This document shows, one piece after another, positions 1 through 11,768 of a DNA stretch of 64,000 nt. The notes under the pieces were generated by a model. It saw only the letters and a list, made by a program, of their open reading frames with translations, searched no databases and was not told where the DNA came from. Within the stretch, counting starts at the first letter, position 1. Each line of letters begins with the position of its first letter. The position numbers were made by a program, and so were the translations under genes. This DNA comes from Dastarcus helophoroides (Eukaryota; Arthropoda; Insecta; Coleoptera; Bothrideridae): contig CM053333.1 of the NCBI GenBank assembly GCA_028583605.1, forward strand, positions 27,259,302 to 27,323,301. Reading direction: 5' to 3'.

Positions 1-1699
1 TTTATGGAATAAAGAATAAACTTCAAAATTAAAAAGATGGAAAACATAAAATTTCAGCTTAAACTAAAAACTTTGAGAAAAAATTGAAGTTTTGAGAGAA
101 CAATTACCTATTTTTAAGAAATTCTAAACGTTTTTGGAATTTGTACTTATTTCTTCAAATCTAAATGTACAATTTTGGATTTTTAACTATCATTGTTAGT
201 TAAAATTTCGATTTTCAATTAAAATGTCTACGTTTAAATAAAACCAAGGATTTTGTTCAGTAAAGGTTGAATATAAAGTCAAAACTGTGTCATTAAAGTT
301 GAAATTTCAAGAAAAAACTCAAGATTGGTTACAAAAACCTTAATTATAAAATTAAATTTGAAGAAAAAAATCTGAAACTGGAAAACATCAAAACTTCTGG
401 AAAGAATTTTTTTAAAGGAATTTAAAAAGCTAATTTTAAACATGGATTTTTGAGACAAGTCAAGATGAAAACTGAAATATCGGAAACAAATAATAACCTC
501 CAAATTTTTAAAACAAAATCAAAATGTTGAGAAAAAAATCAAATTTTTAATAAACCATTAAAATATATTTTTCAAAATAATAAATTTTTTTATTTAATAT
601 TAAATTATTATTAAATTAAATAAATTTGATTGTATTTATTATATTTTTTTTAAATACTTTCTACAATTTTCTTGAAATTTGAAGGTAAAATTTAAAATTT
701 TTAATTGTCATTTAAAATTTCAGCTTCCAAGTCGAATTTAAACTTTTAGAAATTTCAATTTTGTTCCTGCCATGTTTAATATAAAACCAGATTGCGGTTG
801 AATTCTTAAATTACGACTAACTTAAAATGAAAAACCAAAAATTAGAAATTGAAACAGATAGAGATTTAAAAAAAATTAAAACATTTAAAATAAAAATTAA
901 AAAGTTTCCATTTTGGGATCATGATTGACTCGTAATGAATTATTTTGAAATTTTTTTTTTAATTTACCGGGCCCAATTATTTAAATAATTGAAGTTGTTT
1001 ATTTTTGAAAATATTTTTTTTAAAGCACGACCATAAGATATTTAAAACTCTTAAAACGTTACGTCAAAAGATCTGACAAAAAGAGGTTAGTAGTTTTTTT
1101 ACACAGATACGAGATTGAAATATAGTGGTCAAAAATTAGACACAGATAAAAAAGGCAAAATAAAATAAGAACATTTTTTTTTATTTTGCTAAAATATAGA
1201 GAATAAGAAATGTTCTTATAATTTGACATCGATGTTTCATTATCACTAGAACTCGTCAGTAATGCATAACGTAGAAGAAGGATAATAAATAAAGAAGAAA
1301 GTAAAAATGAATTTTAATTATTGAAAACATTTTGTTTAGTAGTCATGAATGATGAGTTTGATATGAATCATTTTTTATCACTACTGAAAAACAGTGACAA
1401 TAATTTAAATATAGAAAGCTAGATCTACAAGAAACAATTACTCCGAGGGTTAGTACCCCTACTGGCACTGAACCACACTTCTTTCTTCTTTATTTGTTAT
1501 CCTTGTTGTTGTTACTATTTGTTTTTCAATTCCAAATTTCAAAATTTTGAAATCTAATTTAAAAAGATTTAATTTCAAGTAGATTTAAAATTTCTCAGTT
1601 AAATTTGATATTTCAAATTAAAACCTGAAATTTTTGTTAATATGGATCGGCCTTTGGCAACGAAATATTATTTGTATTTTATTTGTACAAGCAGAAGTA
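1..1699. other. AT-rich DNA, no gene seen
   Basis: Very AT-rich sequence made of degenerate words such as AAACTTTGAGAAAA and TTGAAATTTC on both strands. The only open frame (279-503, minus) is low complexity and rich in F, K and S, with no recognisable domain. Similar stretches recur elsewhere in the window (see the dispersed-repeat finding). Confidence 0.6.
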
Positions 1700-3495
1700 T
1701 ACAGGATCCGCCATTAGTGCGTGGACGGAGAATAGCTCCTAAACATGGGAAGACATCACAATGAAATTTTGCTCAGTGGCGTACATCTATAGGGAGCACG
1801 TTTTAACATTATTTTTATTTTATGCACCAATTATATACAGAGTGTTGATATAAACTTACTTTTGTTTAAATAGAATACCCTGTATATTTTTATATATTTG
1901 GATAGCCCTATAAAAATGAAGCAAAATAATGTGGGCTTATGGGGGTTTTAATGTGTCGTTTTCCTAGTAGAGGATCATAAATCCGGAGATAGGACTCTGA
2001 TGCAGTCATTTGTAAACACTCAGTATGATGAAGTATTGACCAGTTTGCAACAAAAACAATTATTGATAGTCTTTTAGTTTCCATAAATCATAAACATGTT
2101 GTCTTATGTTTTTTAATTATACAGAGTGAATGAGGTTTGCAAATCCAAAAAATAACTAAAAAATTTTAAATATAATGCCCCAATTTTATTGCCTAATATA
2201 AAAAAAGATAAAATTAGCTTTCCAACAATACTACATTATGTGGGATTACATTTGATAGTTTTCATGAAAATGAACTTTTCATTTAAACTTTTTTAGTAAT
2301 TATTAGATTGGCAAACCTGGATCACTCTGTATAACTAAAGAATATACGACAACATTCTTACGGTTTATGAAAACTTAAGACTATCAATCATTGTTTATGT
2401 CGCAAATTGGTTAATACTGTATCATACAGAGTGTTTACAAATGGCTGCATCGGAATACTGTTTTCGGATTTAGGAGCCTCTACTAGGAAAATAAGCCATC
2501 AGCACCCCCATAAAGTTGATATTATTTTGCTGTATTTTTATGGGGCTATTTAAATATGCAAAATATACAGGGTGTTCTATTTAAAAAAACAAGTTTATGT
2601 CAACATTCTGTATATGATCAGTGTAATAAAATAAAAATAATTTTAAAATGTGCCCCCTATAGATGTATGTTACTGAAAAAAAATTTCATTTTACTATCTC
2701 TTTAGACTTCTGAAAGTTTTTATGTAAAAGATTCTATAAAATACATATTTTTAATTGTCAATTTTTCGGGCCCAGTTAAATATCTGCGAAGTTTCGATTT
2801 TTATTTACAAATATTAACAATTTATTTAAAAGCTAATAATACCAACTATTTATTTAATTAGTAATAATTACAAATAATTCTAGTTTACCAAAAACCTAAA
2901 AATTAAAAAAAAATTAATTTGAAAGTTAATTTGCATGAAACCTATCAAAAGAAACTCCACGTAATTGGTATTATTACAAAGATTATTTTATCTTCTTTTG
3001 ATATTAGATATTAAAAATAGGCCATTCTATTTAAATTTTTTTAGTAATTCTTGGATTTGCAAACCTCCATCCCTCTGTATAACTAAAGAATATAAAATAA
3101 CATTTTAGTGATTTATGGAAACTAAAAGACTATCAATGACTGTTTATGTTGCAAATTAGTTAATACTACATAATACTGAGTGTTTTCAGATGGCTGCATT
3201 GGAGTCCTATTTTCGGATTTATGATTCTCTATTAGGAAAAGGACTCATTAAAACCCTCATAAACCCTATATTAGTTTGCTGCATTTTTACAATGCTATCC
3301 AAATATGTAAAAATATACAGGGTGTTCCATTAAAAAAATGTAAATTTATATCAACACACATGATTACTACAATAAAATGAAAATAATTTTAAATTGTGCT
3401 TCCGATAGATGTACACCACTGGACAAAATTTCATTTTGATATATTCTCAGGCTTAGGAGCTATCTTCCGTCCACGCACTAATGGCGGACCCTGTA
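1700..3495. mobile_element. Three-armed foldback (long inverted repeat) DNA element
   Basis: The ends are inverted copies of one another. The left end starts TACAGGATCCGCCATTAGTG, and the right end is its complement running out at CCTGTA, with about 44 bp matching. TA dinucleotides flank both ends (1698-1699 and 3496-3497), as in Tc1/mariner-type insertion. The left arm (about 1700-2160) recurs inverted twice: once at about 2270-2700 without a terminus, and once at about 3020-3495 with the terminus. About 300 bp of unrelated AT-rich DNA lies between these two inverted arms. Each arm holds internal motifs such as ATACAGGGTGTTC. There is no transposase ORF, so it is a non-autonomous foldback or MITE-like element whose extra arm came from a nested copy or a rearrangement. 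Confidence 0.8.
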
Positions 3496-6400
3496 TAGTC
3501 GAAAAATAGCATTCCACGTACAAATTTAGCCGTAGAATCCCTTTTGCAAACGAGATTACACATAACAGTGCCATATGGCTAAAATTGGATTTACAAAAGA
3601 ATAAAATTAAAAAGCTACAAATTATTAGTGTAATAACTTGGAATTTCATTTAAGCTGCGCTTATTGTAATTTGAACACATGGAGCATAAACTATTTCTAA
3701 TTACTTTCCAACACGACTCTGTCTGGTTAGCAAATTGGGATTCTACTGAACGGAGAGAATTCAACTTTAATAATTGTTTCTTGCTCAAGTTCAAAGCTAT
3801 ACAATATTAAATTTTAGCTTAGCCTTACATACCAACATAAATATCCCATCTAACAAAAATTCGGCTATTGTTAAATTAAGCAAAATGAGCCTTTTCTTGT
3901 TCTTTACCATTAATTCCTCTTATTTGCATCTTAACCAGTGATCAAAGAATTAGGTCCAAACAAAAATTTGGCAAACAATTTTTCTCAACTGAATTTATTG
4001 TGAATTTGTATAACATACCTGAAATATTTATAAAGCAACAAAAATTGCTAATGTTAAATGTTGGTAAACTTTGAAATAAATTTTACTAACTAAAAAAAAC
4101 TAAATCTATAACTTACCCTATGGGGTAAGAAGCTCTGAAATTAAATAACTGGGGTAAGCGTCTGAGTAATGCACATGACATGAATACATAAATAAAAAAA
4201 GACAGAAAATTAATGAAACTAACATCAATACCGAATAATTTTCATTTTCAATTTATTAACATTCTTAGCAGTAATTTTCGGAAGAATAAGATGTTTAAAT
4301 ATTAAAATATTAGAAATGATTTAAATATTTTCCCAAGAGGGAAGAATGTTAATTCAATGAAGACGAATACCATTCTTGAGATACATAAAAAAGTTAACAT
4401 TATTAGTTTGAGGCATCATAAAGTAAAAATTCCAACTTGGAAAAATGTCGATTATCTTTGCAGAAATTATAGTTTTATTCCATACTGTGTAATGCAAAGG
4501 CACAGGTAATAAAAGCAAAGACAATTGTTTACAAGCAGAAACAAAAATGTAAATATTATGACTGGCAAGAGCATATAAAACGAAATTTTCTGAAAAATGT
4601 TTGATAGTTTCAAGCAATTCATTGTTGTCCAAAGTGTTTTATGCTAAGCAGTTCCTTTAAAGTTTCATGTAAATAACGTTACAAAGTTTCAAATATTACT
4701 TTGTCAGACATTTCTTTTTAAGCAATTCAGATTCCTAGAACTTCTCTCTAAAGCTTTTAAAGTGTTTTACAATGACACAATTTTGCAACATCCGGCAAAC
4801 ATTCAAAAAAGGCATTAATTTTTACACCATTTTATTTGTTCATTGCATACAAGTGCCAGTGAAGTAATATTATTAAAGTAGAGCCGTTAGTATTGTCTTT
4901 TATGGCTTCGAAAGTCTGCATTAGTTCTGCTTGTTACCTTTATCACTCCGGTGATGGTCCATAAAATTTGTCCGAAAGTTTTACGACGTAAATGCTTCTA
5001 ATAAGTATTAATGTCAACAGTAAACATATTTACTGCAAATATCGCTTTATTTCAAAAGTAGTCGTTCAAATTATTTTAGTTTTTACATATATCTGAAACT
5101 CGACAGAAGGATAAAATAGTATTTAGTGGCGTGCAACTGATCTGTTTTTGCTGAAAAAATGTTCTTGAGCAATCTCTCTTTAAGTTCAATTATCCAAAGA
5201 ATTAAAGATTTGTAATACTTTCGCGAAAAAGCGACTTTTTTCGAAATTTCGGGCTTAAACTTGAACTTTCCAAGGTCAAATTTTAGAAATTAAAACTAAA
5301 TTTCAAACAAAATGAGTCGAAATTTAACAATGTTTTGTTATTTTGAAACACCTTGTTTTTTACTTCTATGCCAAATATTTATTACTTGAGTCATCAAAAA
5401 ATGCTTTTGCAGATGCATTAACTGTCGAAACATAATCATCATCGAAGCTGCCGGAACACAGCCAAAAAATCTTTTCAGAAAATTAGGGATGATCGTTTAT
5501 AAAATCATTTAATTTTTAAAAAATATAAAAAAATTTGAAGAAACAAATGATTGATCCAGAATTTTCTTAAAATTTATTGAAAAAAAATCGAATATATCAA
5601 TACTGTATGTACTGTATGTTTTTTCAATAAAATTCGTTTTTTTTGTTAAAATGTTGACTCTTTTGTTAAAATCTGATTTTAAAATTGGAATTTTCACTTT
5701 TGTGTTTATTTTAAAATTATACCAAATTAAGAAAAAGAAATCCAAACTTCGAGACCGAAATATCAAAGGCTTACAAAAAAATCTGAATAAGTTAGTCAAG
5801 ACTTCAGCTAAGAGCGAGTTGAGCTGGCACAATTAGGGTTCCGTACCAGTTACTTTAGTGCAGTGAACAGTCAATAGACCAAATTATTACTTATGTATAC
5901 ATTTGAAATTCTATCCAAATTTTATTGTGTTGTAATTGAAAAAAAATTTCTATTTTCAAATATACACACTTTTTACTACAATTAATCCAAAAATTTATGG
6001 GACTGATAACTGTGTTGATAATGTCTCAGATAAAAAACATTCATTCACAATTCCCAATAAGTTGATGACTAAGACAATTTATGAGGCCGCCTCAGATCGC
6101 ATTAAAATGTTCGATTCCAACCGCAATTACTGCGTTGCGTGAACTACTGCTAACTCCGAAAATATTCATCTAAATGAAATAATGTAAAAGACTTTGTTCT
6201 ACATTCTATCCTTCAGTTAAATCAAGTTTTTTATTTGAAAGAAATTATTACTGCATGGGTCAAAAAGACTTGGAATGCAAGCACCTATTTTTCCATAAAA
6301 TATATTTTTCTCAAAAACTATTACAAAATCAAAAAAACCTGCAGTTTTCCAATAATGTATGGGCCAATATCTACTACCCCTATTAAACTCTAAATGTTAT

Positions 6401-7104
6401 CTTCAGAAACCTAACAGAATACGAGGAGGGAACGGACGGTCATTTCTGACACCTTTTAAGATGTATTTTTAGGACGATTGGACCGACAATTATAAAAAGA
6501 AAATATTTTAAGTTTTTCAGAGTAGCTCTTCCAAATGATACCTCACACACAAAATCTGATTTTCTAAAGACCAAATAAACCCTTCCTTTTTATTATAAAA
6601 TATTTTCTTATTCTAATCTCTTTAGGACTGTGGGATGGACGAACACGAGAGGGAGATTATAAATAAGGGTTCCATCTTTTCCTTTTAAGATACGAAATCC
6701 TTAAAAAAACAAAATGATATTATTAACATTCCTTCAAACTTTTGACTTAATGCCTAACTTTTAATTTTCTAAAAACTTAGAATTTTAACCAAAAAGTCAA
6801 ATATTTTATCGAATGCCTCTATTTAAACTTGAACGTTTTGAGGTTCTAAATAATACTTTAAATTAAAGCAAGTCTAGATTTTGGGAAAAATATCTTCTAG
6901 ATAACTTCTAGAAATATTTTCCCTTTGGACTTTGAAGCCAAAATTTCACACCAAAATGTAAAAATTGCAAATTGAAATTGTAAACTTTTATAAAAGTGTC
7001 AGAAGGTTAATACAGCCTCTTCAAAATTTTCAGGGAAAATTTCAGAATATTTTTTCAGGTTTTCTTCAAAATTTTTACAGTTTTCTTAAAATTTCGAGTT
7101 TAAT
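3496..7104. other. AT-rich intergenic or intronic DNA
   Basis: No convincing gene. Short open frames at 3431-3649, 4354-4632, 5509-5836 and 5936-6142 have no domains and biased composition. Segments near 5200-5340 and 6700-7100 belong to the recurrent AT-rich word family. Confidence 0.55.
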
Positions 7105-7289
7105 CTTGTCCGGGCAAAATAGTTTATGAACGTTACCGATCGCGTCTCGGGCCTGGGAGATCCGTTGGCTTATTGAGACATGTTCGCCCATAGAAATATC
7201 AAACAGGCGATTTAGATAGGGTTTTTTATTCTAAAGTATTAAAAAATGAACAAGATAATTTAATTAGATTACAAAATATTATTTATTAC

Positions 7290-8938
7290 AAGCCTCACAG
7301 ATTATTTTATTTGTGGAATGCTCCTTGCAAACTTTTTGTTTGCAGATATCGCAACATTGTTTTTGTTTTCTGTCTTTCGCTTTGGGACAGATATAACATC
7401 TTCTTTTGCACACTGTTTCTGATCATATTTTTTGTCTTTTTGGTTCTTCGCTTACAAATTCTCCTATACATTAGTATGGTATTTTGTAGACCTGCTGTTT
7501 TTCTTCTTTGTATATGAGGAGTTATTAGCTACTCAGAAATATAAACCAAAAACAATCTTCTTTTTTTATGTTTGTTTTTGTTCCAGTCTGGTCTCAGGTT
7601 AGTCCATATAACATATGCTGCAATGCCACTGACATCTAATAAATTCATAAAGAAAGCAAAGGTCCAACGATTTGTTTTTCTTTTGCTCATATATTTGTGA
7701 ACCATTTGGTCCAACGTCCACTCCTCACTTTGTTTCGTTGTAATAAGTTATAGCTTCGGGCTTGCATTTGTTGGCAGCATTGCAGTCTTTTGTATGGTGC
7801 ATTGTAGAAAGTAGTATGACACTTTTGTATTTTTTAGATTTCGCTTGCCGAATTTTGTGCGGTAGAAATTCCTTTGGTATAAAACGTTTATTTTTTTTGT
7901 ACCAACGCACGTCAAACCATTATCTAGTAATACTTTTGCTAAATTTAAATCGGTAAAATAATTATCAAATGTGACATTTCTATTGCTATGGTAATATGGT
8001 TGTACAAGCTCTTGGACCACATTGCTTGCGAGGCCTCTGGTAACTTGGTCTCCTACTTTTCCAATATAAGGAATTCCTTTTAGGGGAAAATAACTCTGGG
8101 AATCACATACCCACCAAACTTTCATTCCATGTTTTCTGGTTTTGAAGGCATATACTGCTTAAATGGACATCTTCCTCGATCAGGTATGAGCTGCTAATCC
8201 ACTGTGATGTTTTCCCCTGGCAAGTAGTGCTTCATAAGGTTTCCATTTACTTTTTTCCAAATTTCTCTGATAGCTGCTAACTTGTCTTTTTCTCTTCTTG
8301 GGGCACGTGTTTCCTTATCATGAAATCTAATAAAAGTAATAAATTTTTGAATCGTTTGAGCCCCATTGTTGCTCGAAAGATTGGTGGGCCGCAAAGCTGA
8401 CTCCACAAGACATCGTAGCTAGTATCGTTAGCACTTAGATGTCCTGCAGTTGGCAGCAAACCAATAAAAGCTAGAATTTTGATGACATCGCATGGCTTTC
8501 AAAAAAGTAGTTTCTAGTACCCTTCTCGCTTCCGAATTTGTGTGTAACACTATCTCACTAACAATTTCTTCGGATAGAAACAATAGAAATGTGTCTACAG
8601 GATCTTCAATTAGTTTTCCTGGTGGTAAAACAACTTTATGTACTTTTAATTTTAAACTATTACGAGAATGAACTCGACTTGTAGGTGGTGGCGTTCTGCT
8701 CCACTTGTTACCATCTATTCTAATAAATTTACCATTATTTTCCGAAAGAACGGACATATTCGTATATTCCTCTGCCGCGTGTGCCACTTGAACATTTTCA
8801 TCTTCACTAGCAGACGAGAGATGGTCTGCTTCTTCATATTCGCTGTCCGACATTATAAATTCTACGTCGTCGTCATCTGATAAACCATCTAATATTTCCG
8901 CAAGCTCCAGTTCTGTCAAACGCTTTCGAGACATTTTA
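7290..8938 (-). pseudogene. piggyBac-like transposase, frameshifted
   Basis: The frame starts at the methionine near 8938 (MSRKRLTELELAEILDG) and has the acidic N-terminus typical of piggyBac transposases. Conserved blocks follow in order over several frames: a GPPIFRATM segment, DKLAAIREIW and GENITVD (first catalytic Asp), a stop, then KVWWVCDSQ and NVTFDNYFTDL (second Asp). GVD near 7710 is the third Asp, and RKTNRWTFAFFMNLLDV follows it. At 7330-7420 the C-terminal cysteine-rich domain is still readable (RRCYICPKA, QCCDIC, KVCKEH). The total span of about 1.65 kb is close to the family's usual 550-600 codons. At least four frameshifts and one internal stop make it inactive. All three catalytic aspartates and the DNA-binding cysteine domain remain visible. 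TTAA-flanked termini were not located with confidence. Confidence 0.9.
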
Positions 8939-9104
8939 TAGTAAACAAAACGAATTGAATGTAACTGTATCACATCTCAACTCAAAGTAAGAAAGTTCGC
9001 CATCATGGTTCTTTGGTAGTTTAACGCGGTTCCGAAACTTTCGTTCCTTTGACCGCCGTCTTTTAGTGAACATTACTGTGGTGATAATTTTGTGAGCTGC
9101 GGAG

Positions 9105-9540
9105 GCCGCCGATCGAAAGCTACTCAATTCACCTCCAATGGCAGGCGTCCGTGATCGACAGCAGTCGCTATAAGGCCGTTTTTAGAGTCACGCGGGTGTC
9201 ACACGTCACCCGCGCGCGGGTAGGTAGGATACATTTGTTTGCAGCAAGTTATTTAGAATGGAACGGGTAGCCGCACGCGGGTGCGTCGTTGCAAACAAAT
9301 GTATCCTACCTACCCGCGCGCGGGTGACGGGTGTCACCCGCGTGACTCTAAAAACGGCCTAAAGAAGGCTACTCGGTCCACCTTCTTTAGCGCGCGCCGT
9401 CGACCGCGCTCGTGTTGTTAGGTGCGCTAGCGAGAGATCTTTTACCGGGCGAAAGCTACTCAATTCACCTTCGTCCATAAGCGACCCTCGGTTGCGTGTT
9501 GTCACACCAATTGAAAGCTACTCAATCCACCTTCATTGGT
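9105..9540. repeat. Array of hairpins with a conserved loop
   Basis: A 12-13-base segment, CTACTCAATTCAC or close variants, occurs four times (9120, 9369, 9456 and 9518). In three cases its flanks are complementary but differ in sequence: TAAAGAAGG/CCTTCTTTA (9360-9389), GGGCGAAAG/CTTCGTCC (9447-9476) and ACCAATTGAAAG/CTTCATTGGT (9506-9540). The first copy (about 9100-9145) has only an imperfect longer stem. Stems that vary while the loop is kept suggest a folded nucleic acid. With the 189 bp of the inserted MITE and its TSD removed, spacing is about 60-90 bp. Local GC content is well above the surroundings. The family is not recognised. Confidence 0.6.
9174..9359. mobile_element. PIF/Harbinger-type MITE with TAA target duplication
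   Basis: A 186-bp element with almost perfect terminal inverted repeats of about 70 bp, starting GGCCGTTTTTAGAGTCACGC and ending in the complement. It is flanked by TAA at 9171-9173 and 9360-9362. A 3-bp TWA duplication with GGC-type ends is diagnostic of the PIF/Harbinger superfamily. It is GC-rich with repeated CGCGGGTG words, has a centre of about 45 bp and no ORF. It sits in the left stem of one of the surrounding hairpins. Confidence 0.85.
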
Positions 9541-10734
9541 ACGACTAACAACGGTGATTATCGTTTAGAAAGTTCATTTGGACCTGTATGTATATATAAG
9601 AAATTTTTGTATATAATTGTAATTATTTACATAACTACCCAGATAATGATAATGATAAAAATATTTACCACGATCAACACAAATCTCTTCTGTAAGAAGA
9701 ATAAAATATATTACAAAAACATAATTCTGAAACCAAAGGTAGAGACGTTCAAAATAAAGGCTTTATTAAGCCCGGATGCCCGCTAATGAGAGTTTAACAA
9801 TACTGGATAAATAAATACAAATCCTAATCTGGCGATTAAGTAGAAACTCATAAAAACAATAGTAAACAAAATTTGGGAAGAATATTAGAAAGCCCAAATA
9901 TCTAAAAAAAAATTTACGTAAATATTAACATTCAAATAAAGGGTCGGGCCTGTCACACCCCCCTTGCCCGGACAAGTGCTAAACTTAAAATTTTTGAGTT
10001 TTAGGCAAAAAGAGTCTCTGGCAATCTCAAGTCAAAGTAAAACCTTAAATGAAAAACCAAATAAGTTAAAAAAATTATATTCGCTTAAAGTTTTTGCTTT
10101 AGAAATTTTAATTTTACTGGAGATTTTGAATTTTTGTGCAAAAATTTGACCACTTGCAATTTTATCAAAGAATCAATTTCAACGTATACTTCTGGATTCT
10201 GGATTCGTTGTGGGTTGCCTAAAAATTTAGGCCAGCACTTAGGCCACCCTTTCCGGGCCCATTGTGCTAAACGTATACTTTTAAACCAGAAAATTTATAA
10301 ATACTTTTTGTATATTTTTAGTGTTTCTCGAAATATGGACCTTTTTCTCTAAATTTCTTGTTAAAACTAGAAATCCATTTTCAAATGTTTTCTTTGGAAA
10401 TCTGATTTTTTTTGAGAATATAAAGGTTAAGCTTAAATTTTTAGATACAAAAATGAGAGAATATTTTTGTAATAAATTTTACTGTGAAAACCAATGGAGT
10501 AAAAAATGCTGATATTTCGAAAAAAAAATATATATATATTTTTATTAAAAAAGCGTTTCTTAATCTTGACTTTCTTCTTTATTTCTCGACTGCTTACGAT
10601 TTATATATTTTTTTATTTTGAGCTTTAGGTGAACAAGCAAAATTTAAAAAAAAATTAACTAATTGATATTCATTCGAAATTTCGAGATGAAAGTCAAAAA
10701 TCTGAGAATAAATTTAACATTTATATTTATTTAT
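9541..10734. other. AT-rich DNA without a recognised gene
   Basis: Open frames at 9496-9786, 9964-10149 and 10134-10512 are short, AT-driven and without domains. The stretch at 10200-10275 holds repeated GGCC words (TTTAGGCC, CTTAGGCC, CCGGGCCC), of the kind also seen near 965 and 2765. Confidence 0.5.
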
Positions 10735-10779
10735 TTAAAAATTAATGTGCCTTGACTGCTAATGGTCATTGGCACAAAT

Positions 10780-11763
10780 TCAGTTAGTATACAAAAATAG
10801 ACAGTGTAGGAATTCTATTATATTATTATAATTACTGAAGGTGAGATGTTGTTTAAGGTTACCGGTTAGGTTGAAGCGTTGTCGAGCCTCAGCATGTTGT
10901 GGACATTCGGTCAGGATGTGCCTAACTGTAGGGCCACAGTTACAATAATCACAATAAGGAGGATTACCAGATTTCATTAAGTAATTGTGTGTCATTTTGG
11001 TATGGCCAGTTCCTAATCTTCTAAAAATAATTTTGTCTTTTCTTTTCATTGGTATCATCTTGAGGTTTTCAATTCTAGGTTAAATTGAGGCCAATTTACT
11101 ATTTGATCGATTCCAATGCGTTTGCCACTTGTGTACTATTGTTTGTTTTAGCAAATTCTTTACATCATGTTGGAGAGGCACCTGTACTATAGGCAAATCA
11201 GAGTCTATAGCTTCTTTGGATGCTTGATCAGTATTTTCATTTCCACTGATACCAACGTGAGATGGTACCCAGACAATACTTGTATTAATGCCCTGGGAAT
11301 ATAAACAGTGGGCATTTTTTTGAATTTTTTAGGCCAGAGTATTTTGGGTATAGATGTTTTTAATACAATGGATTGAGACCAATGAGTCTGTGCATATACC
11401 GACTGTTTTCTGATTTGCTACTATGATCGATTTGAGTGCCTTAAGAATACCGTATAATTCCCCAATATGAACACTGCAGTGGGTGGAAAGCTGATATTTT
11501 GCTGTGGTAGTGTTGGATGTAGTAACTGAACAACTAACACCATTTTCGTTTTTTGAGGCATCGGTATACACGATGCTATTTGCTGCAGAAAGTTGTTTTG
11601 AATTAATTAATTCCAAGAAAGCTTGCCTCAGAAGGGCATTAGAAGCTTCTCGTTTTTTATATTTACACAAGGATGTGTTGATGGAAGGTAATGCTAAAAA
11701 CCAAGGGGATACAGACGAAGTAGAATTTACAGTTGTCTTGAAAAGATTATTGTCTCCTAGCAA
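10780..11763 (-). pseudogene. LINE ORF2 C-terminus: RNase H domain and zinc tail
   Basis: The RNase H signature residues are readable: SIVYTDASKNENG (first Asp), HIGELYGILKAL (Glu), GICTDSLVSI (Asp), then, after a frame break, VWVPSHVGISGNENTD (last Asp) near 11250. Downstream at 10780-11058 is the usual tail RRLGTGHTKMTHNYLM followed by CDYCNCGPTVRHILTECP, a Cys/His cluster seen at the end of I and R1-like ORF2 proteins. RNase H would remove template RNA during target-primed reverse transcription. The frame is broken, so no working protein is expected. Confidence 0.85.
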
Positions 11764-11768
11764 AGATT

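Larger units (their letters stand above)
7105..9976. repeat. 13-bp perfect inverted repeat bracketing the piggyBac region
   Basis: CTTGTCCGGGCAA at 7105-7117 is the exact reverse complement of TTGCCCGGACAAG at 9964-9976. The sequence just outside each copy is also weakly inverted (AAATTTCGAGTTTAAT against AATTTTAAGTTTAGCA). The interval encloses the piggyBac transposase remnant, the hairpin array and the Harbinger MITE. Whether this marks one insertion is unproven, because no target duplication was seen. Confidence 0.35.

Noticed and set aside
279..503. 74-codon minus-strand frame
   Set aside because: Low-complexity F/K/S composition in AT-rich DNA, no domain.
5509..5836. Overlapping frames on both strands
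   Set aside because: Mutually overlapping, AT-driven, no conserved motif.
9105..9540. Hammerhead-ribozyme origin of the hairpins
   Set aside because: No CTGATGA core or matching GAAA strand was found on either strand.
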